Positions 18,836 through 28,951 are shown, counted from the stretch's first letter. The stretch: DNA of 64,000 bases from an uncultured Mitsuokella sp. (GCA_945877355.1 CAMCRT010000003.1:30025-94024), one strand, 5' to 3'. Notes: generated from the sequence alone by a model not told the origin. Numbers and translations: made by a program.

Positions 18836-21800
18836 TCAACGCTCATATTTGGCGCTAAGCTCCTTGAAATAGCCAGCGTCTATCTTCTGGAGATAGTTTG
18901 GCTTCAGGCACCACTTCCAGTTGAGGCCGACGGTGCCGGGGGTGTTCATGCGGGCCCTGTCGTCGAGGCCCAGCATATCCTGCATGGGCACGATGGCGAT
19001 GCGGGCATTGGAGGCATAGGCGAAGGTGATGAGCTTCTTCGCCACCTCCTCGGGGCGATTCTCATCCGCGTGGACGAGGGCCGCCACCGCAGAGCGGGTC
19101 GTGTCGTCAATATCCTTCTGGAACCAGCCTGCCGTCGTGTTGTTGTCGTGGGTCCCGGTGTAGACGATGCTGTTCTCGGGGGCCACGAAGCCCAGGCGGC
19201 CGTTCTCATTGAAGTGCAGAGTAAAGTGAAGCACCTTCATGCCGGGGAAGCCACACGCATCCCGGAGCTTTTCCACGTCCTCCGTGATGATGCCGAGGTC
19301 CTCCGCCACGATGGGCATTTGCCCAAGATCCTTTTCGATCTCATCGAAGAAGGGCTTGCCCGGTCCCTTGCGCCAGCAGCCGTTGATGGCCGTCTCCGCC
19401 TTGCCGTCGATTTCCCAATAGGACTCGAAGCCGCGGAAATGGTCGATGCGGATGATGTCCACGGACTCGTAGAGCTTGCGGAACCGCTTCTTCCACCAGG
19501 CATAGCCGTCTTTCTTCATGGCCTCCCAGTTGTACTGGGGATTGCCCCAGAGCTGGCCCGTGGCGCTGAAGTAGTCGGGCGGGACACCGGCAACGGTACG
19601 GGGCGTGCCGTCCTCGTTCAGGTCGAAGAGACCTGGATTTGCCCAGACATCGGCGCTGTCCTGGGAGATGAAGATGGGCATGTCGCCCAAAATTTCGATG
19701 CCCTTTTCCTTGGCATAGGCATGGAGCCTCTCCCACTGGCGAGCAAAGACATACTGCTGGAACTTCACGAAGGCGATGTGCTCCTCGTAGCGGCGGCTGA
19801 GCTCAGCGAGGGCCTTGGGCAGACGCTTCTTGAGGCCGTCGTACCACTCGGTCCAGGGCTTGTCGTGGCTCTCCCGCTTTGCCGCCAGGAACAGGGCGTA
19901 GTCGTCAAGCCAGTAGGCTTCCTTCTGGCAGAAGGCCTCGTAGTCCGCCTGGACGCCCGCATCCTTCTGGAAGCGGGTGAAGGCTTTCTTGAGGGCCTTG
20001 TGCTTGAAGCTTATGACCCGCTCGAAGTCCACAAAGGAGCTGCTGCCGGAGGCGTAGGACACCCGCACCTCCGCCGGCATGAGCCACTTGCGCTCGATGA
20101 GCGCATCGAGATCTATGAGGAGCGTGTTGCCCGCAAAGGCCGAGGGGGACTGATAGGGCGAGTAGCCATAGCCCACGGGGCCGAGCGGCAGGATCTGCCA
20201 GACCTTCTGCCCGGCGGCAGAGAGGAAGTCGAGGAAGGCATAGGCCTCCTTCCCCAGGTCGCCGCAGCCGTATTTCGACGGCAGCGACGTGGGATGCAGG
20301 AGGACGCCTGCCTTGCGCGGGTACTTCCTCGGCTTCTCCCGATACTGGAGCAGGAAGCCCATGAGGGGCGGCACCTTTATCGTGAGCTTTCCGAAGCTCG
20401 TCTCGTAGACATTGTCCTCGTCGGTCACATCCACAAATGTGCCCTCGGCGAAGTCGCTGACATCCACGGTGACAGTGCGCTTCTCCTCCTTGTTGCGGTT
20501 GAAGACCACCACGAAGGCCTCGTCCTTCGCCTCCTGGCCGAAGACATCGCTCTCGCCCTGGATGGTGCGGGCGTAGGAGATCACGTCCCCCTCGCTGTAG
20601 AGCGGGAGAAGCGCACCCGTCTGGAGGGCGATGTGCTCATTACGCGTGTGGACCATGGCCCGGACGATATTGCAGAGGGCTGTGTCACCATTCTCCCAGG
20701 GATAGGGCCGACGGTTGTAGGGGTCCTTGAAGCCCTGCATGCCCACCTCGTCCCCGTAGTAGATGGAGGGGACGCCCGGGTACGTCATCTGCCAGAGTAT
20801 CGCCATCTTCAGGCGCTGGATGCCGAGGGCATACTGCTCCTTCGTGAGCTTCGAGCGGCTCTGGGCGATGGCAGGCATGCCCTCGTAGTAGGCCGCCTCG
20901 CCGAATATGGTCAGAGCCCGCTGGACATCGTGGCTGCCGATGAGGTTCATCATGGCATAGAAGTTTTCCTTCGGGTAGTTCTCCCGGAGGCTCTCAAAGC
21001 GACGCATGGAGTAGGCGCCATCCACGTGGCCCATCAAGAAGTCCAGGAGAATCTGGCGGAAGGGGTAGTTCATGGCAGAGTCCATTTCCCTGCCGCAGAG
21101 GTACTCCCTGGGCTGGCCGTAGGCCACCTTGTTCGACGCGTCCTCCCAGACCTCGCCGATCATGACGGCCTCGGGATTCGACGCCTTCAGCTCCTTGAAG
21201 AAGGCCTGGGAAAAGGCCGCCGGCAGCTCGTCGATGACATCGAGGCGCCAGCCGCTGATGCCCTCGCCGAGCCAGTGGTGCAGGACGCTGTCCTCCTTGT
21301 TGATGATGAAGTCCATGTAGGAGGGCGTCGTCTCCGTCACGTCCGGCAGGGTGTCAAAGTTCCACCAGCACTCGTACTCATAGGGGAAATTGCGGAAATT
21401 GTACCACTCGTAGTAGGGGGATTCCTTCGATTGGAAGGCTCCCAGCGTGTCGTACTGGCCGTATCGGTTGAAGTAGCGGCTGTTGCTGCCCGTATGGCTG
21501 AAGACGCCATCCAGGATGATGCGGATACCCTTTTCCCTCGCCGTGTCCACCAGATGCCGGAAGTCCTCGTTCGTGCCGAGGATCGGATCGATCTTGTGGT
21601 AGTCGCCCGTATCGTAGTGATGATTGCTCTCCGACTCAAACACGGGGTTCAAGTAGATGACGGAGATGCCAAGATCCTTCAGGTAGTCGAGCTTTGACTC
21701 GATGCCCTTGAGATTCCCGCCGAAGAAATCGTAGGCGATGATCTCCTTCGTGTCCGGGTCCTTGTAGTAGGACGGATCATCGGACCAGCAGGCGTGATAG

Positions 21801-22309
21801 ACAGCACCCTTCTTCTCGATGATCTTGTCCCCCAGCCGGCAGAAGCGGTCGGGGAAGATCTGGTACATGACGCTGTGCTTGAACCAGTCCGGGGTCTTCG
21901 CCCCCTTGTTGAAGACGGTGAGCTGGAAGGAGGGTGGTACATGGTCATAGACCTCCCCCACGCCGCCCAGCTGATCGTTTCCATTGCCATAGAACGTGGT
22001 GCCGCTGTCCTGGGATATGATGAAGTAGTACCAGATCAGGCACCCTTCCTCCGGCAGCTTTAGCCGCGTCTGATAATACCGCGTCTCAGAGAGCGGATCG
22101 TCCGCACTCTGGAGCTGGACGAGTTTCTCGCCCTCCCGCTCCGACCAGAGGCGCAGAAGGACGTTGTTCACCGCCTCCTTCGTCTGGATGCGAAGGCCCA
22201 GCTTCACCTTCGTGCCTGCCTCCGCCGCGCCGACAGGCGAACGGTAATATGCATTTTGGGAATTATGCTCGACTTGATTTCGTCCAAGCATCGATAGCAC
22301 TCCCTCCAT
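18836..22309 (-). CDS. Fused GH13 alpha-amylase/neopullulanase-like and GH77 4-alpha-glucanotransferase (1157 aa)
   Basis: GH13: GWRLDVIDEL, MIGEVWEDA, NLIGSHDVQRA. GH77: HPTSLPSKYGCGDLG, DIIRIDHFRGFESYW, PIVAEDLG, GTHDNNTTAGW. One uninterrupted ORF. Confidence 0.92.
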   Translation of the reverse strand: MEGVLSMLGRNQVEHNSQNAYYRSPVGAAEAGTKVKLGLRIQTKEAVNNVLLRLWSEREGEKLVQLQSADDPLSETRYYQTRLKLPEEGCLIWYYFIISQDSGTTFYGNGNDQLGGVGEVYDHVPPSFQLTVFNKGAKTPDWFKHSVMYQIFPDRFCRLGDKIIEKKGAVYHACWSDDPSYYKDPDTKEIIAYDFFGGNLKGIESKLDYLKDLGISVIYLNPVFESESNHHYDTGDYHKIDPILGTNEDFRHLVDTAREKGIRIILDGVFSHTGSNSRYFNRYGQYDTLGAFQSKESPYYEWYNFRNFPYEYECWWNFDTLPDVTETTPSYMDFIINKEDSVLHHWLGEGISGWRLDVIDELPAAFSQAFFKELKASNPEAVMIGEVWEDASNKVAYGQPREYLCGREMDSAMNYPFRQILLDFLMGHVDGAYSMRRFESLRENYPKENFYAMMNLIGSHDVQRALTIFGEAAYYEGMPAIAQSRSKLTKEQYALGIQRLKMAILWQMTYPGVPSIYYGDEVGMQGFKDPYNRRPYPWENGDTALCNIVRAMVHTRNEHIALQTGALLPLYSEGDVISYARTIQGESDVFGQEAKDEAFVVVFNRNKEEKRTVTVDVSDFAEGTFVDVTDEDNVYETSFGKLTIKVPPLMGFLLQYREKPRKYPRKAGVLLHPTSLPSKYGCGDLGKEAYAFLDFLSAAGQKVWQILPLGPVGYGYSPYQSPSAFAGNTLLIDLDALIERKWLMPAEVRVSYASGSSSFVDFERVISFKHKALKKAFTRFQKDAGVQADYEAFCQKEAYWLDDYALFLAAKRESHDKPWTEWYDGLKKRLPKALAELSRRYEEHIAFVKFQQYVFARQWERLHAYAKEKGIEILGDMPIFISQDSADVWANPGLFDLNEDGTPRTVAGVPPDYFSATGQLWGNPQYNWEAMKKDGYAWWKKRFRKLYESVDIIRIDHFRGFESYWEIDGKAETAINGCWRKGPGKPFFDEIEKDLGQMPIVAEDLGIITEDVEKLRDACGFPGMKVLHFTLHFNENGRLGFVAPENSIVYTGTHDNNTTAGWFQKDIDDTTRSAVAALVHADENRPEEVAKKLITFAYASNARIAIVPMQDMLGLDDRARMNTPGTVGLNWKWCLKPNYLQKIDAGYFKELSAKYER

Positions 22310-22381
22310 TGGGTTTCATGAAAGGGCAGGGTATCCTGTGCCCTGCCCTTTTGTTTTCTTGGCTCCCACTTCCCTCTCGCC

Positions 22382-23848
22382 TTACCGGGAGACAAGCTCC
22401 TGATAGAGATCCTCGTACTCCTTCGCCGAGGACTTCCAGCTGAAGTCCGCCGTCATGGCGTTCTGCACGAGCTTGAGCCACTCGCCGATATTGCCATAGA
22501 GCTTCAGAGCCCGCTTCAGGGCGTACATCATCTCATGGGCATTGTAGTCCCGGAACAGGAAGCCCGTGCCCTCGCCCGTATACTTGTTGTAGGGCGTGAC
22601 CGTGTCCTTCAGGCCGCCGGTCTCCCGGACGACCGGGATGGTGCCATAGCGCATGGCCACCAGCTGGCCGATGCCGCAGGGCTCATAGTCGGACGGCATG
22701 AGGAAGATATCGGAGGATGCGTAGATCTTCTGGGCCAGGTCATTGGAGAAGCGGATGTTGACGGAGCACTTCGTGGGGAAACGCCAGGCGAGGCCCTTGA
22801 ACCAATCCTCGTAGACCTTGTCGCCGGTGCCGAGGACCACCAGCTGGATATCCTCGTGCTGGAGGATTTCGTCCATCATCCGCACGATGAGGTCCATGCC
22901 CTTCGGCTGGACGAGGCGGGACACGATGGCGACCATGGGCGTGCGGCGCTTCTCCGGCAGGCCCAGGAGCCGCTGAAGCGCCACCTTGTTGTCGAGCTTG
23001 CGGTCGATAGAGTCCGCATCATAGGTCTCCTCGATGTTCTTGTCCGTTTTCGGATTGTAGACATCATAATCAATGCCATTGACGATGCCGAAGAGGGTGT
23101 CCTGACGGGCCCGAAGGAGTCCATCCAGATGCTCGCCGAAGTAGGGATACTGGATCTCCGTGGCATAGGTCTTGCTGACGGTGGAGATGAAGTCGGAGTA
23201 GATGATGCCGCCCTTCATGAAGTTGACCGCATCGTAGAACTCCAGATCCCCGTTGTTGAAATATTTCCAGTCGAGGCCCAGCGTGTCCTCCATCACATCC
23301 TTCGGGAAGACGCCCTGATACTTCAGATTGTGGATGGTGAAGATGGTCTTGATTTTCTCATAGCGCTCGTCCCCCATGTGCTCCAGCTTCAGGAACACGC
23401 TGACGAGGCCTGCATGCCAGTCATTCGTATGGATGACATCCGGCCAGAAGTCCATGGCCTCCAGAAGGTCCAGCACGGCCCGGGAGAAGAAGGAGAAGCG
23501 CTCCGCGTCATCGTCGTAGCCGTAGAAGCCCTCCCGCTTGAAGTACTCCTCATTGTCCACGAAGTAGTAGGTGACGCCGTTATGCTCCAGCTTGTCGAGG
23601 CCGACGAACTTCTTGCGCCAGGACACGGAGAGCTCCCCGTCATAGACGTGCTCCATGGCATTCCGGTATTCCTCGGGAATCATGCCAAACTTCGGCATGA
23701 TGACGCGGACATCGACGCCATCGGCTGCCAGAGCCTGCGGCAGGGACCCTGCCACATCCGCAAGGCCGCCTGTCTTGGCAAAGGGTGTTGCTTCTGCTGC
23801 TACGTAAAGTACCTTCATATCAAAATCCCCCTTTATCTCTTTTCCCAC
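22382..23848 (-). CDS. glgA: Glycogen synthase (ADP-glucose, GT5); likely start ATG at 23818
   Basis: MKVLYVAAEATPFAKTGGLADVAGSLP; C-terminal PSDYEPCGIGQLVAMRYGTIPVVRETGGLKDTV. Confidence 0.96.
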   Translation of the reverse strand: MGKEIKGDFDMKVLYVAAEATPFAKTGGLADVAGSLPQALAADGVDVRVIMPKFGMIPEEYRNAMEHVYDGELSVSWRKKFVGLDKLEHNGVTYYFVDNEEYFKREGFYGYDDDAERFSFFSRAVLDLLEAMDFWPDVIHTNDWHAGLVSVFLKLEHMGDERYEKIKTIFTIHNLKYQGVFPKDVMEDTLGLDWKYFNNGDLEFYDAVNFMKGGIIYSDFISTVSKTYATEIQYPYFGEHLDGLLRARQDTLFGIVNGIDYDVYNPKTDKNIEETYDADSIDRKLDNKVALQRLLGLPEKRRTPMVAIVSRLVQPKGMDLIVRMMDEILQHEDIQLVVLGTGDKVYEDWFKGLAWRFPTKCSVNIRFSNDLAQKIYASSDIFLMPSDYEPCGIGQLVAMRYGTIPVVRETGGLKDTVTPYNKYTGEGTGFLFRDYNAHEMMYALKRALKLYGNIGEWLKLVQNAMTADFSWKSSAKEYEDLYQELVSR

Positions 23849-23901
23849 GCCTCGGCCGCGCCTGGGAGTCCCGGACGCAGCAAAGACGCAAATCCCTTAT
23901 A

Positions 23902-26082
23902 TCAAGCGTTCGCCGTCCTTGCTTTTTTCGGCGCCGCCTTTTTCGCTGTGGTCTTCTTGCGGGTCACCGCCCCAGTCTTTGATTTGGCGGTCGCAGCCTT
24001 CTTCGTGCGGGCAGCAGGCTTCTTCGCTGCAGCTACCGTCTTCTTGGGAGCGGCCTTTTTCGTCGCTGCGATGCGGCGCGCAGGCTCCGTGGCCGCTGCC
24101 TCGGAGGCCTCCGCCTTCTTCTCCTCATGGCCCTTCACCATGAGGCTCTTCGGCGCGCCCTCGATGGAGATCTTCGCTCCGGCCTGCTCCTGGAGGCGCA
24201 GGTAGACGGTGGCCAGCGGCGGCACCGTCAGCACGATGGACTGATCCCGGTCGTGCCAGGGGATATCCTCGCTCACGAGGAAGCCCTCGTTCTTCACGCC
24301 GCTGCCGCCAAAGGCCTCGTCGTCGGAGTTGAAGACCTCCTGATAGCTGCCCTTGGAGGGGACGCCGATGCGGTAGCCATGGCGCACCTCCGGCGTGAAG
24401 TTGCAGACGGCGATGAGGAAGTCATTGCCATCCTCCGCCCGGCGGATGAGGGAGATGACGCTGTTCTCATTGTCGTTGCAGTCAATCCACTGGAAGCCGT
24501 TCCAGTCGAAGTCCACCTGCCACATGGCCTTGTTGTCACAGTAGAACTTGTTGAGGGCCCTCGTGTAGGCCAGCATCTTCGTGTGCATGGGATACTGCTG
24601 CGGCAGATGCCAGTCGAGGCTGTCGTCGAAGTTCCACTCGATGAACTGGCCATACTCGCCGCCCATGAAGAGGAGCTTCTTGCCGGGATGGACCATCCAG
24701 TAGGCAAAAAACGTCCTGAGGTTTGCAAACTTCTGCCAGTAGTCGCCGGGCATCTTCGAGATGAGGGAGCACTTGCCGTGGACCACCTCGTCGTGGGAGA
24801 GCGGCAGCACGAAGTTCTCGCTGAAGGCGTACATGAGGGAGAAGGTGAGCTTGTCCTGGTTCCACTTGCGGTACACCGGGTCGAGGGACATGTACTTGAG
24901 CATGTCGTTCATCCAGCCCATGTTCCACTTGTAGTTGAAGCCCATGCCGCCCATGTAGACGGGCTTCGAGATGAGGGGCCAGGAGGTGGACTCCTCCGCG
25001 ATCATCAGGGCCTGGGGATGATACTTGAATATGGTCTCATTGAGCTTCTTCAAAAAGTCCATGGCCTCGAGATTTCCGGTGTCGCCGTACTTGTTCGGCG
25101 TCCACTCCCCGTCCTTACGGCCGTAGTTCAGATAGAGCATGTTGGCCACCGCGTCGATGCGAAGCCCGTCGATGTGGAACTCCTCGAACCAGAACATGGC
25201 GTTCGATATGAGGAAGCTCTGGACCTCCGTGCGGCCGTAGTCGAAATTGGTGGTGCCCCACTCCCAGTTCTCCGCCAGCTGCTCATTGTCCGACTCGTAG
25301 AGGGTCATGCCGTCAAAATGGCGCAGGCCCTGCTCGTCCTTGCAGAAATGGCCCGGCACCCAGTCCATGATGATGCCGATGCCCCGCTCATGGGCCCTGT
25401 CCACCAGATAGCGGAAGTCATCCGGGGAGCCGAAGCGGCTCGTCACCGCATAGTAGCCCGTGGCCTGGTAGCCCCAGGAGCCGTCATAGGGGTGCTCGCA
25501 AAGGGGCATGAACTCGATATGGGTGTAGTGCATGTCGCAGACGTAGTCGATGAGCTGGTCAGCCAGGTCCCGATAGGAGAGGTACTCCCCATCGGCGCCC
25601 CGGCGCCAGGAGCCCGCGTGGACCTCGTAGGTCAGCATGGGCCGCTCATAGGAGGACTCATGCTTCTTTTTCTGCTGCCACTCGCCATCCTTCCAGTCGT
25701 AGTGGGAGAGGTCGTAGACCCGCGATGCCGTCTGGGGCTTTTTCTCCGCGTAGAAGCCATAGGGGTCTGCCTTCATGATATGGGGGCCGCCCCACTGGGG
25801 CTCGATGGCGTACTTGTAGACGGTGCCCTCCTGGAGGCCCTCGATGAAGGTCACCCAGATTTCCCCGTCGCCGATGCGGTCCATGTAGTTTGTCCGGGTA
25901 TCCCAGTCATTGAAGTCGCCCACGACGGATATGCTCTTGGCATGGGGCGCCCACACGGCGAAGCGGACGCCTCTCTTCCCGTCCTGCTCGACAAAGTGTG
26001 CGCCGAGCATCTCGTAGGCATGGTAATTCGTCCCCTGATGGAAAAGATAGAGGTCGAATTCACTCAGATCGGATGTTTTCAC
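23902..26082 (-). CDS. glgB: 1,4-alpha-glucan branching enzyme with Lys/Ala/Pro-rich C-terminal extension
   Basis: GH13 GlgB motifs (DWVPGHFCKDEQGL, GLRIDAVANMLYLNYG, IAEESTSWP, LSHDEVVHGK); tail ...KKAAPKKTVAAAKKPAARTKKAATAKSKTGAVTRKKTTAKKAAPKKARTANA. Confidence 0.95.
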   Translation of the reverse strand: MKTSDLSEFDLYLFHQGTNYHAYEMLGAHFVEQDGKRGVRFAVWAPHAKSISVVGDFNDWDTRTNYMDRIGDGEIWVTFIEGLQEGTVYKYAIEPQWGGPHIMKADPYGFYAEKKPQTASRVYDLSHYDWKDGEWQQKKKHESSYERPMLTYEVHAGSWRRGADGEYLSYRDLADQLIDYVCDMHYTHIEFMPLCEHPYDGSWGYQATGYYAVTSRFGSPDDFRYLVDRAHERGIGIIMDWVPGHFCKDEQGLRHFDGMTLYESDNEQLAENWEWGTTNFDYGRTEVQSFLISNAMFWFEEFHIDGLRIDAVANMLYLNYGRKDGEWTPNKYGDTGNLEAMDFLKKLNETIFKYHPQALMIAEESTSWPLISKPVYMGGMGFNYKWNMGWMNDMLKYMSLDPVYRKWNQDKLTFSLMYAFSENFVLPLSHDEVVHGKCSLISKMPGDYWQKFANLRTFFAYWMVHPGKKLLFMGGEYGQFIEWNFDDSLDWHLPQQYPMHTKMLAYTRALNKFYCDNKAMWQVDFDWNGFQWIDCNDNENSVISLIRRAEDGNDFLIAVCNFTPEVRHGYRIGVPSKGSYQEVFNSDDEAFGGSGVKNEGFLVSEDIPWHDRDQSIVLTVPPLATVYLRLQEQAGAKISIEGAPKSLMVKGHEEKKAEASEAAATEPARRIAATKKAAPKKTVAAAKKPAARTKKAATAKSKTGAVTRKKTTAKKAAPKKARTANA

Positions 26083-26197
26083 AAAAATCCTCCTTCGACA
26101 GAATCAAAATACTTCCGTGCAGGAGGCAGGTGCATGTTGCTCCACCCACCCAGTCGGAGAGCCCCAGGGGCTCTCCCATCCATGATAGGTTTCCGTT

Positions 26198-28681
26198 TTA
26201 GGATATGGTGACCGGCTTGATCTTCCAGATTTCCTTTGCATACTCCTCGATGGTACGGTCGGAGGAGAAGTAGCCGGCATTGGCGATGTTGACCGCCGAC
26301 ATGTGGGCCCAGCGCAGCTTCTCGCCGTAGCGCTTGTAGATTTCCTGATGGGCATCGGCGTAGGCATTGAAGTCCTTCAGGATGAAGAACTCGTCGTTTG
26401 CCTGGAGGATGGTGTCGAAGAGGGAGTGGAAGTCCCCGTAGGTGCCATCCGTCAGCTGGTTGATGACGAGGCGCACATTCTCGTTCTGGTTGTACTCGTC
26501 CCAGGCGGAATAGGAGCCCGTGGCGTAGTAGTTCAGGACCTCCTCCGCCGTCAGGCCGAAGATGACGCAGTTCTCGTCGCCCCCCACCTTCTCGCGGATC
26601 TCCACATTGGCGCCGTCCAGAGTGCCCAGGGTGATGGCGCCGTTTATCATGAACTTCATGTTGCCGGTGCCGGAGGCCTCCTTCGAGGCGGTGGAAATCT
26701 GCTCGGACACATCAGCGGCAGGATAGACCACCTCGCCGAGGGACACGCCGAAGTTCTCGATGAAGACGACCTTCAGCATGTCGTTTACCGCCGGGTCGTT
26801 GTTGACCTTGTCCGCCACCGCATTGATGAGGCGGATGGTCTTTTTCGCCACATAGTAGCCAGGAGCTGCCTTGCCGCCGAAGAAGTAGGTGGTGGGCAGC
26901 ATCTGATAGCTCTTGTCCGTCTTGAGCTTATGATACTGGAACATGATGTGGAGGATATTCATGAGCTGGCGCTTGTAGGAATGGATGCGCTTTACCTGGA
27001 TATCGAAGATGGTATGGGGGTCCACCACGATGCCCTGCTTCTCTTTTATGAGCCTAGCGAGGGCGTCCTTTCGGATTTCCTTGATCTTCGTGAGCTTCTC
27101 CAGGAAGGGCCGGTCATCCACATAGTCGTTCAGGAGATCCATCTGCTCCGGGTGACGGTGCCAGCGGCGGCTGCCGATGGTCTGGTCGATGAGATCCGAG
27201 AGCTCCGGATTTGCCCCCATGAGCCAGCGACGATGGGTGATGCCATTCGTCTTGTTGTTGAACATGTTGGGGTAGTAATCGTAGAAGTCCTTCAGCGTCG
27301 TGTGCTTCAGGATTTCCGAGTGGATCTTCGCCACGCCATTGACGCTGTGGCCGCCCACGATAGAGAGGCGGGCCATGTGGACGCAGTTGTCCTGGATGAT
27401 GGAGAGCTCGTGGACCTTGTCCTCGTTCTGCGGATAGCGCTCCCGCACGTCGATGAGCCAGCGGCGGTTGATTTCGTCAATAATCATGTAGATGCGGGGC
27501 AGCAGGTTGCGGAACATGCCCACCTCCCACTTCTCCAAGGCCTCCGGCATGATGGTGTGGTTCGTATAGGCGATGGTCTCGCGGGTGATGCTCCAGGCCT
27601 CGTCCCACTCGAAGTCCTTCTCATCCACGAGAATGCGCATGAGCTCTGCCACGCAGAGGGCCGGATGAGTATCGTTGATATGGATGGCCACATGCTTTGC
27701 GAACTCGTGGAGATCGCCGCCCTCCCGGAGGTAGTGGCGGACGATGCTCTGGACGCCGGCGGAGACCATGAAGTACTCCTGGATGAGGCGGGTCTGCTTC
27801 CCCTCGTAGGTGCTGTCATCCGGGTAGAGGGAGCGGGTGATGTTCTCCACGAAGCGGCGATACTCCCGCTTCTGATGGATCTGCTCCTGGGTAAGGCGCC
27901 CGTAGTCGGAAAAGTCCCGGTCCACCTCGGCGCTCCAGAGCCGAAGCGTATTCACCGTATGGTTGTGGTAGCCAACCACCGGCACATCGTAGGGGACGCC
28001 CATGATGGTCATGGCATTCTCATGGACGAGCTTCAGCTTGCCGTCCTCCAGCTTCTTCATGTAGGCATTGCCGTAGAACTTGACATCCACAGACTTATCG
28101 GGGTTCCGATACTCCCAAGCGAAGCCGTCCTTCAGCCAGTTGTCCGGGATCTCGACCTGGTTGCCGTCGATGATCTTCTGCTCGAAGAGGCCGTACTTGT
28201 AGCGGATGCTGCAGCCGTGGCCCGGCAGGCTGTGGGCAGCCAGGGAGTCGATGAAGCAGGCGGCGAGACGGCCGAGGCCGCCGTTGCCGAGGCCAGCGTC
28301 TGGCTCCTGCTCATAGACCTCCGGCAGCTTCAGCTTGAAGTCCTGGAGCACCTCGGAGACAGCCTCCTCGATGCCGAGGTTCAGAAGGTTCGACTTTAGG
28401 AGGCGGCCCAGCAGGAATTCGATGGAGAAGTAATAGACCTGCTTCGTGTTCTTCTCGCCATAGGCCTTGTTCGTATTGATCCAGTTTTCAGAAATAAACT
28501 GCTTGGCTGTGGCGGCCACCGTCTTGTAGATCTCATTTTCCGTGAGATCCTTGAGGTCGCGGCCCCACATGATGTGTGCCGTCTGGGTGAATCGGGTCTT
28601 GATGTTTTCCTTGAGCTTTTCAAACTCGCGGCTCTTTGCCTTTTGTTCTTTCGTTTCTCGTGCCAAATTCAACACTCCCAT
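26198..28681 (-). CDS. glgP: Glycogen/starch/alpha-glucan phosphorylase
   Basis: GT35 signature EASGTGNMKFMINGAITLGTLDGANVEI; GNGGLGRLAACFIDSLA. Confidence 0.97.
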   Translation of the reverse strand: MGVLNLARETKEQKAKSREFEKLKENIKTRFTQTAHIMWGRDLKDLTENEIYKTVAATAKQFISENWINTNKAYGEKNTKQVYYFSIEFLLGRLLKSNLLNLGIEEAVSEVLQDFKLKLPEVYEQEPDAGLGNGGLGRLAACFIDSLAAHSLPGHGCSIRYKYGLFEQKIIDGNQVEIPDNWLKDGFAWEYRNPDKSVDVKFYGNAYMKKLEDGKLKLVHENAMTIMGVPYDVPVVGYHNHTVNTLRLWSAEVDRDFSDYGRLTQEQIHQKREYRRFVENITRSLYPDDSTYEGKQTRLIQEYFMVSAGVQSIVRHYLREGGDLHEFAKHVAIHINDTHPALCVAELMRILVDEKDFEWDEAWSITRETIAYTNHTIMPEALEKWEVGMFRNLLPRIYMIIDEINRRWLIDVRERYPQNEDKVHELSIIQDNCVHMARLSIVGGHSVNGVAKIHSEILKHTTLKDFYDYYPNMFNNKTNGITHRRWLMGANPELSDLIDQTIGSRRWHRHPEQMDLLNDYVDDRPFLEKLTKIKEIRKDALARLIKEKQGIVVDPHTIFDIQVKRIHSYKRQLMNILHIMFQYHKLKTDKSYQMLPTTYFFGGKAAPGYYVAKKTIRLINAVADKVNNDPAVNDMLKVVFIENFGVSLGEVVYPAADVSEQISTASKEASGTGNMKFMINGAITLGTLDGANVEIREKVGGDENCVIFGLTAEEVLNYYATGSYSAWDEYNQNENVRLVINQLTDGTYGDFHSLFDTILQANDEFFILKDFNAYADAHQEIYKRYGEKLRWAHMSAVNIANAGYFSSDRTIEEYAKEIWKIKPVTIS

Positions 28682-28777
28682 TCAAATCTTGCATTTCGGG
28701 TTTGTCGGGACAGCCTCCTCGCCGTCCGTATTGCAGCCCTCCTGGCTGCCGGCAAAAGGGCTTTGCCTTTCTTCTTT

Positions 28778-28806
28778 ATTATCCTGTCAGAATACTTGGA
28801 AGTCAA
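28778..28806 (-). promoter_or_regulatory. Predicted sigma-A promoter upstream of glgP
   Basis: Minus strand TTGACT-17 bp-GATAAT. Confidence 0.55.
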
Positions 28807-28879
28807 GTAAAGAAGCTGGAACAAATTCCCTATTCCTGCAAAGGCCTGCAGCGAGCCTTCTCTTCGCCGCTTGCCGCAA

Positions 28880-28941
28880 AAAACAAAAGGTGCCGCCGTA
28901 ATATCCAGCCGTCTTTGGCAATCGAATCATTACGGCGGCAC
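28880..28941 (-). terminator. Terminator after glgD
   Basis: 13-bp perfect stem GTGCCGCCGTAAT/ATTACGGCGGCAC, then minus-strand CTTTTGTTTTTT. Confidence 0.75.
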
Positions 28942-28951
28942 GCCTTATGCA

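Noticed and set aside
22320-22360. AAGGGCAGGG...CCCTGCCCTT hairpin between glgA and the GH13-GH77 gene
   Set aside because: Strong stem but a poor minus-strand T tract (CTTTCATG); may be a weak attenuator or processing site, not called as a terminator.
23900-24150. Possibility that the Lys/Ala-rich segment is a separate histone-like gene or a frameshift artefact
   Set aside because: It is in frame with GlgB without an intervening stop, and I saw no separate RBS plus start; treated as a GlgB extension.
26125-26185. GAGAGCCCC-A-GGGGCTCTC hairpin after glgP as a terminator
   Set aside because: No T tract on the minus strand; not called.
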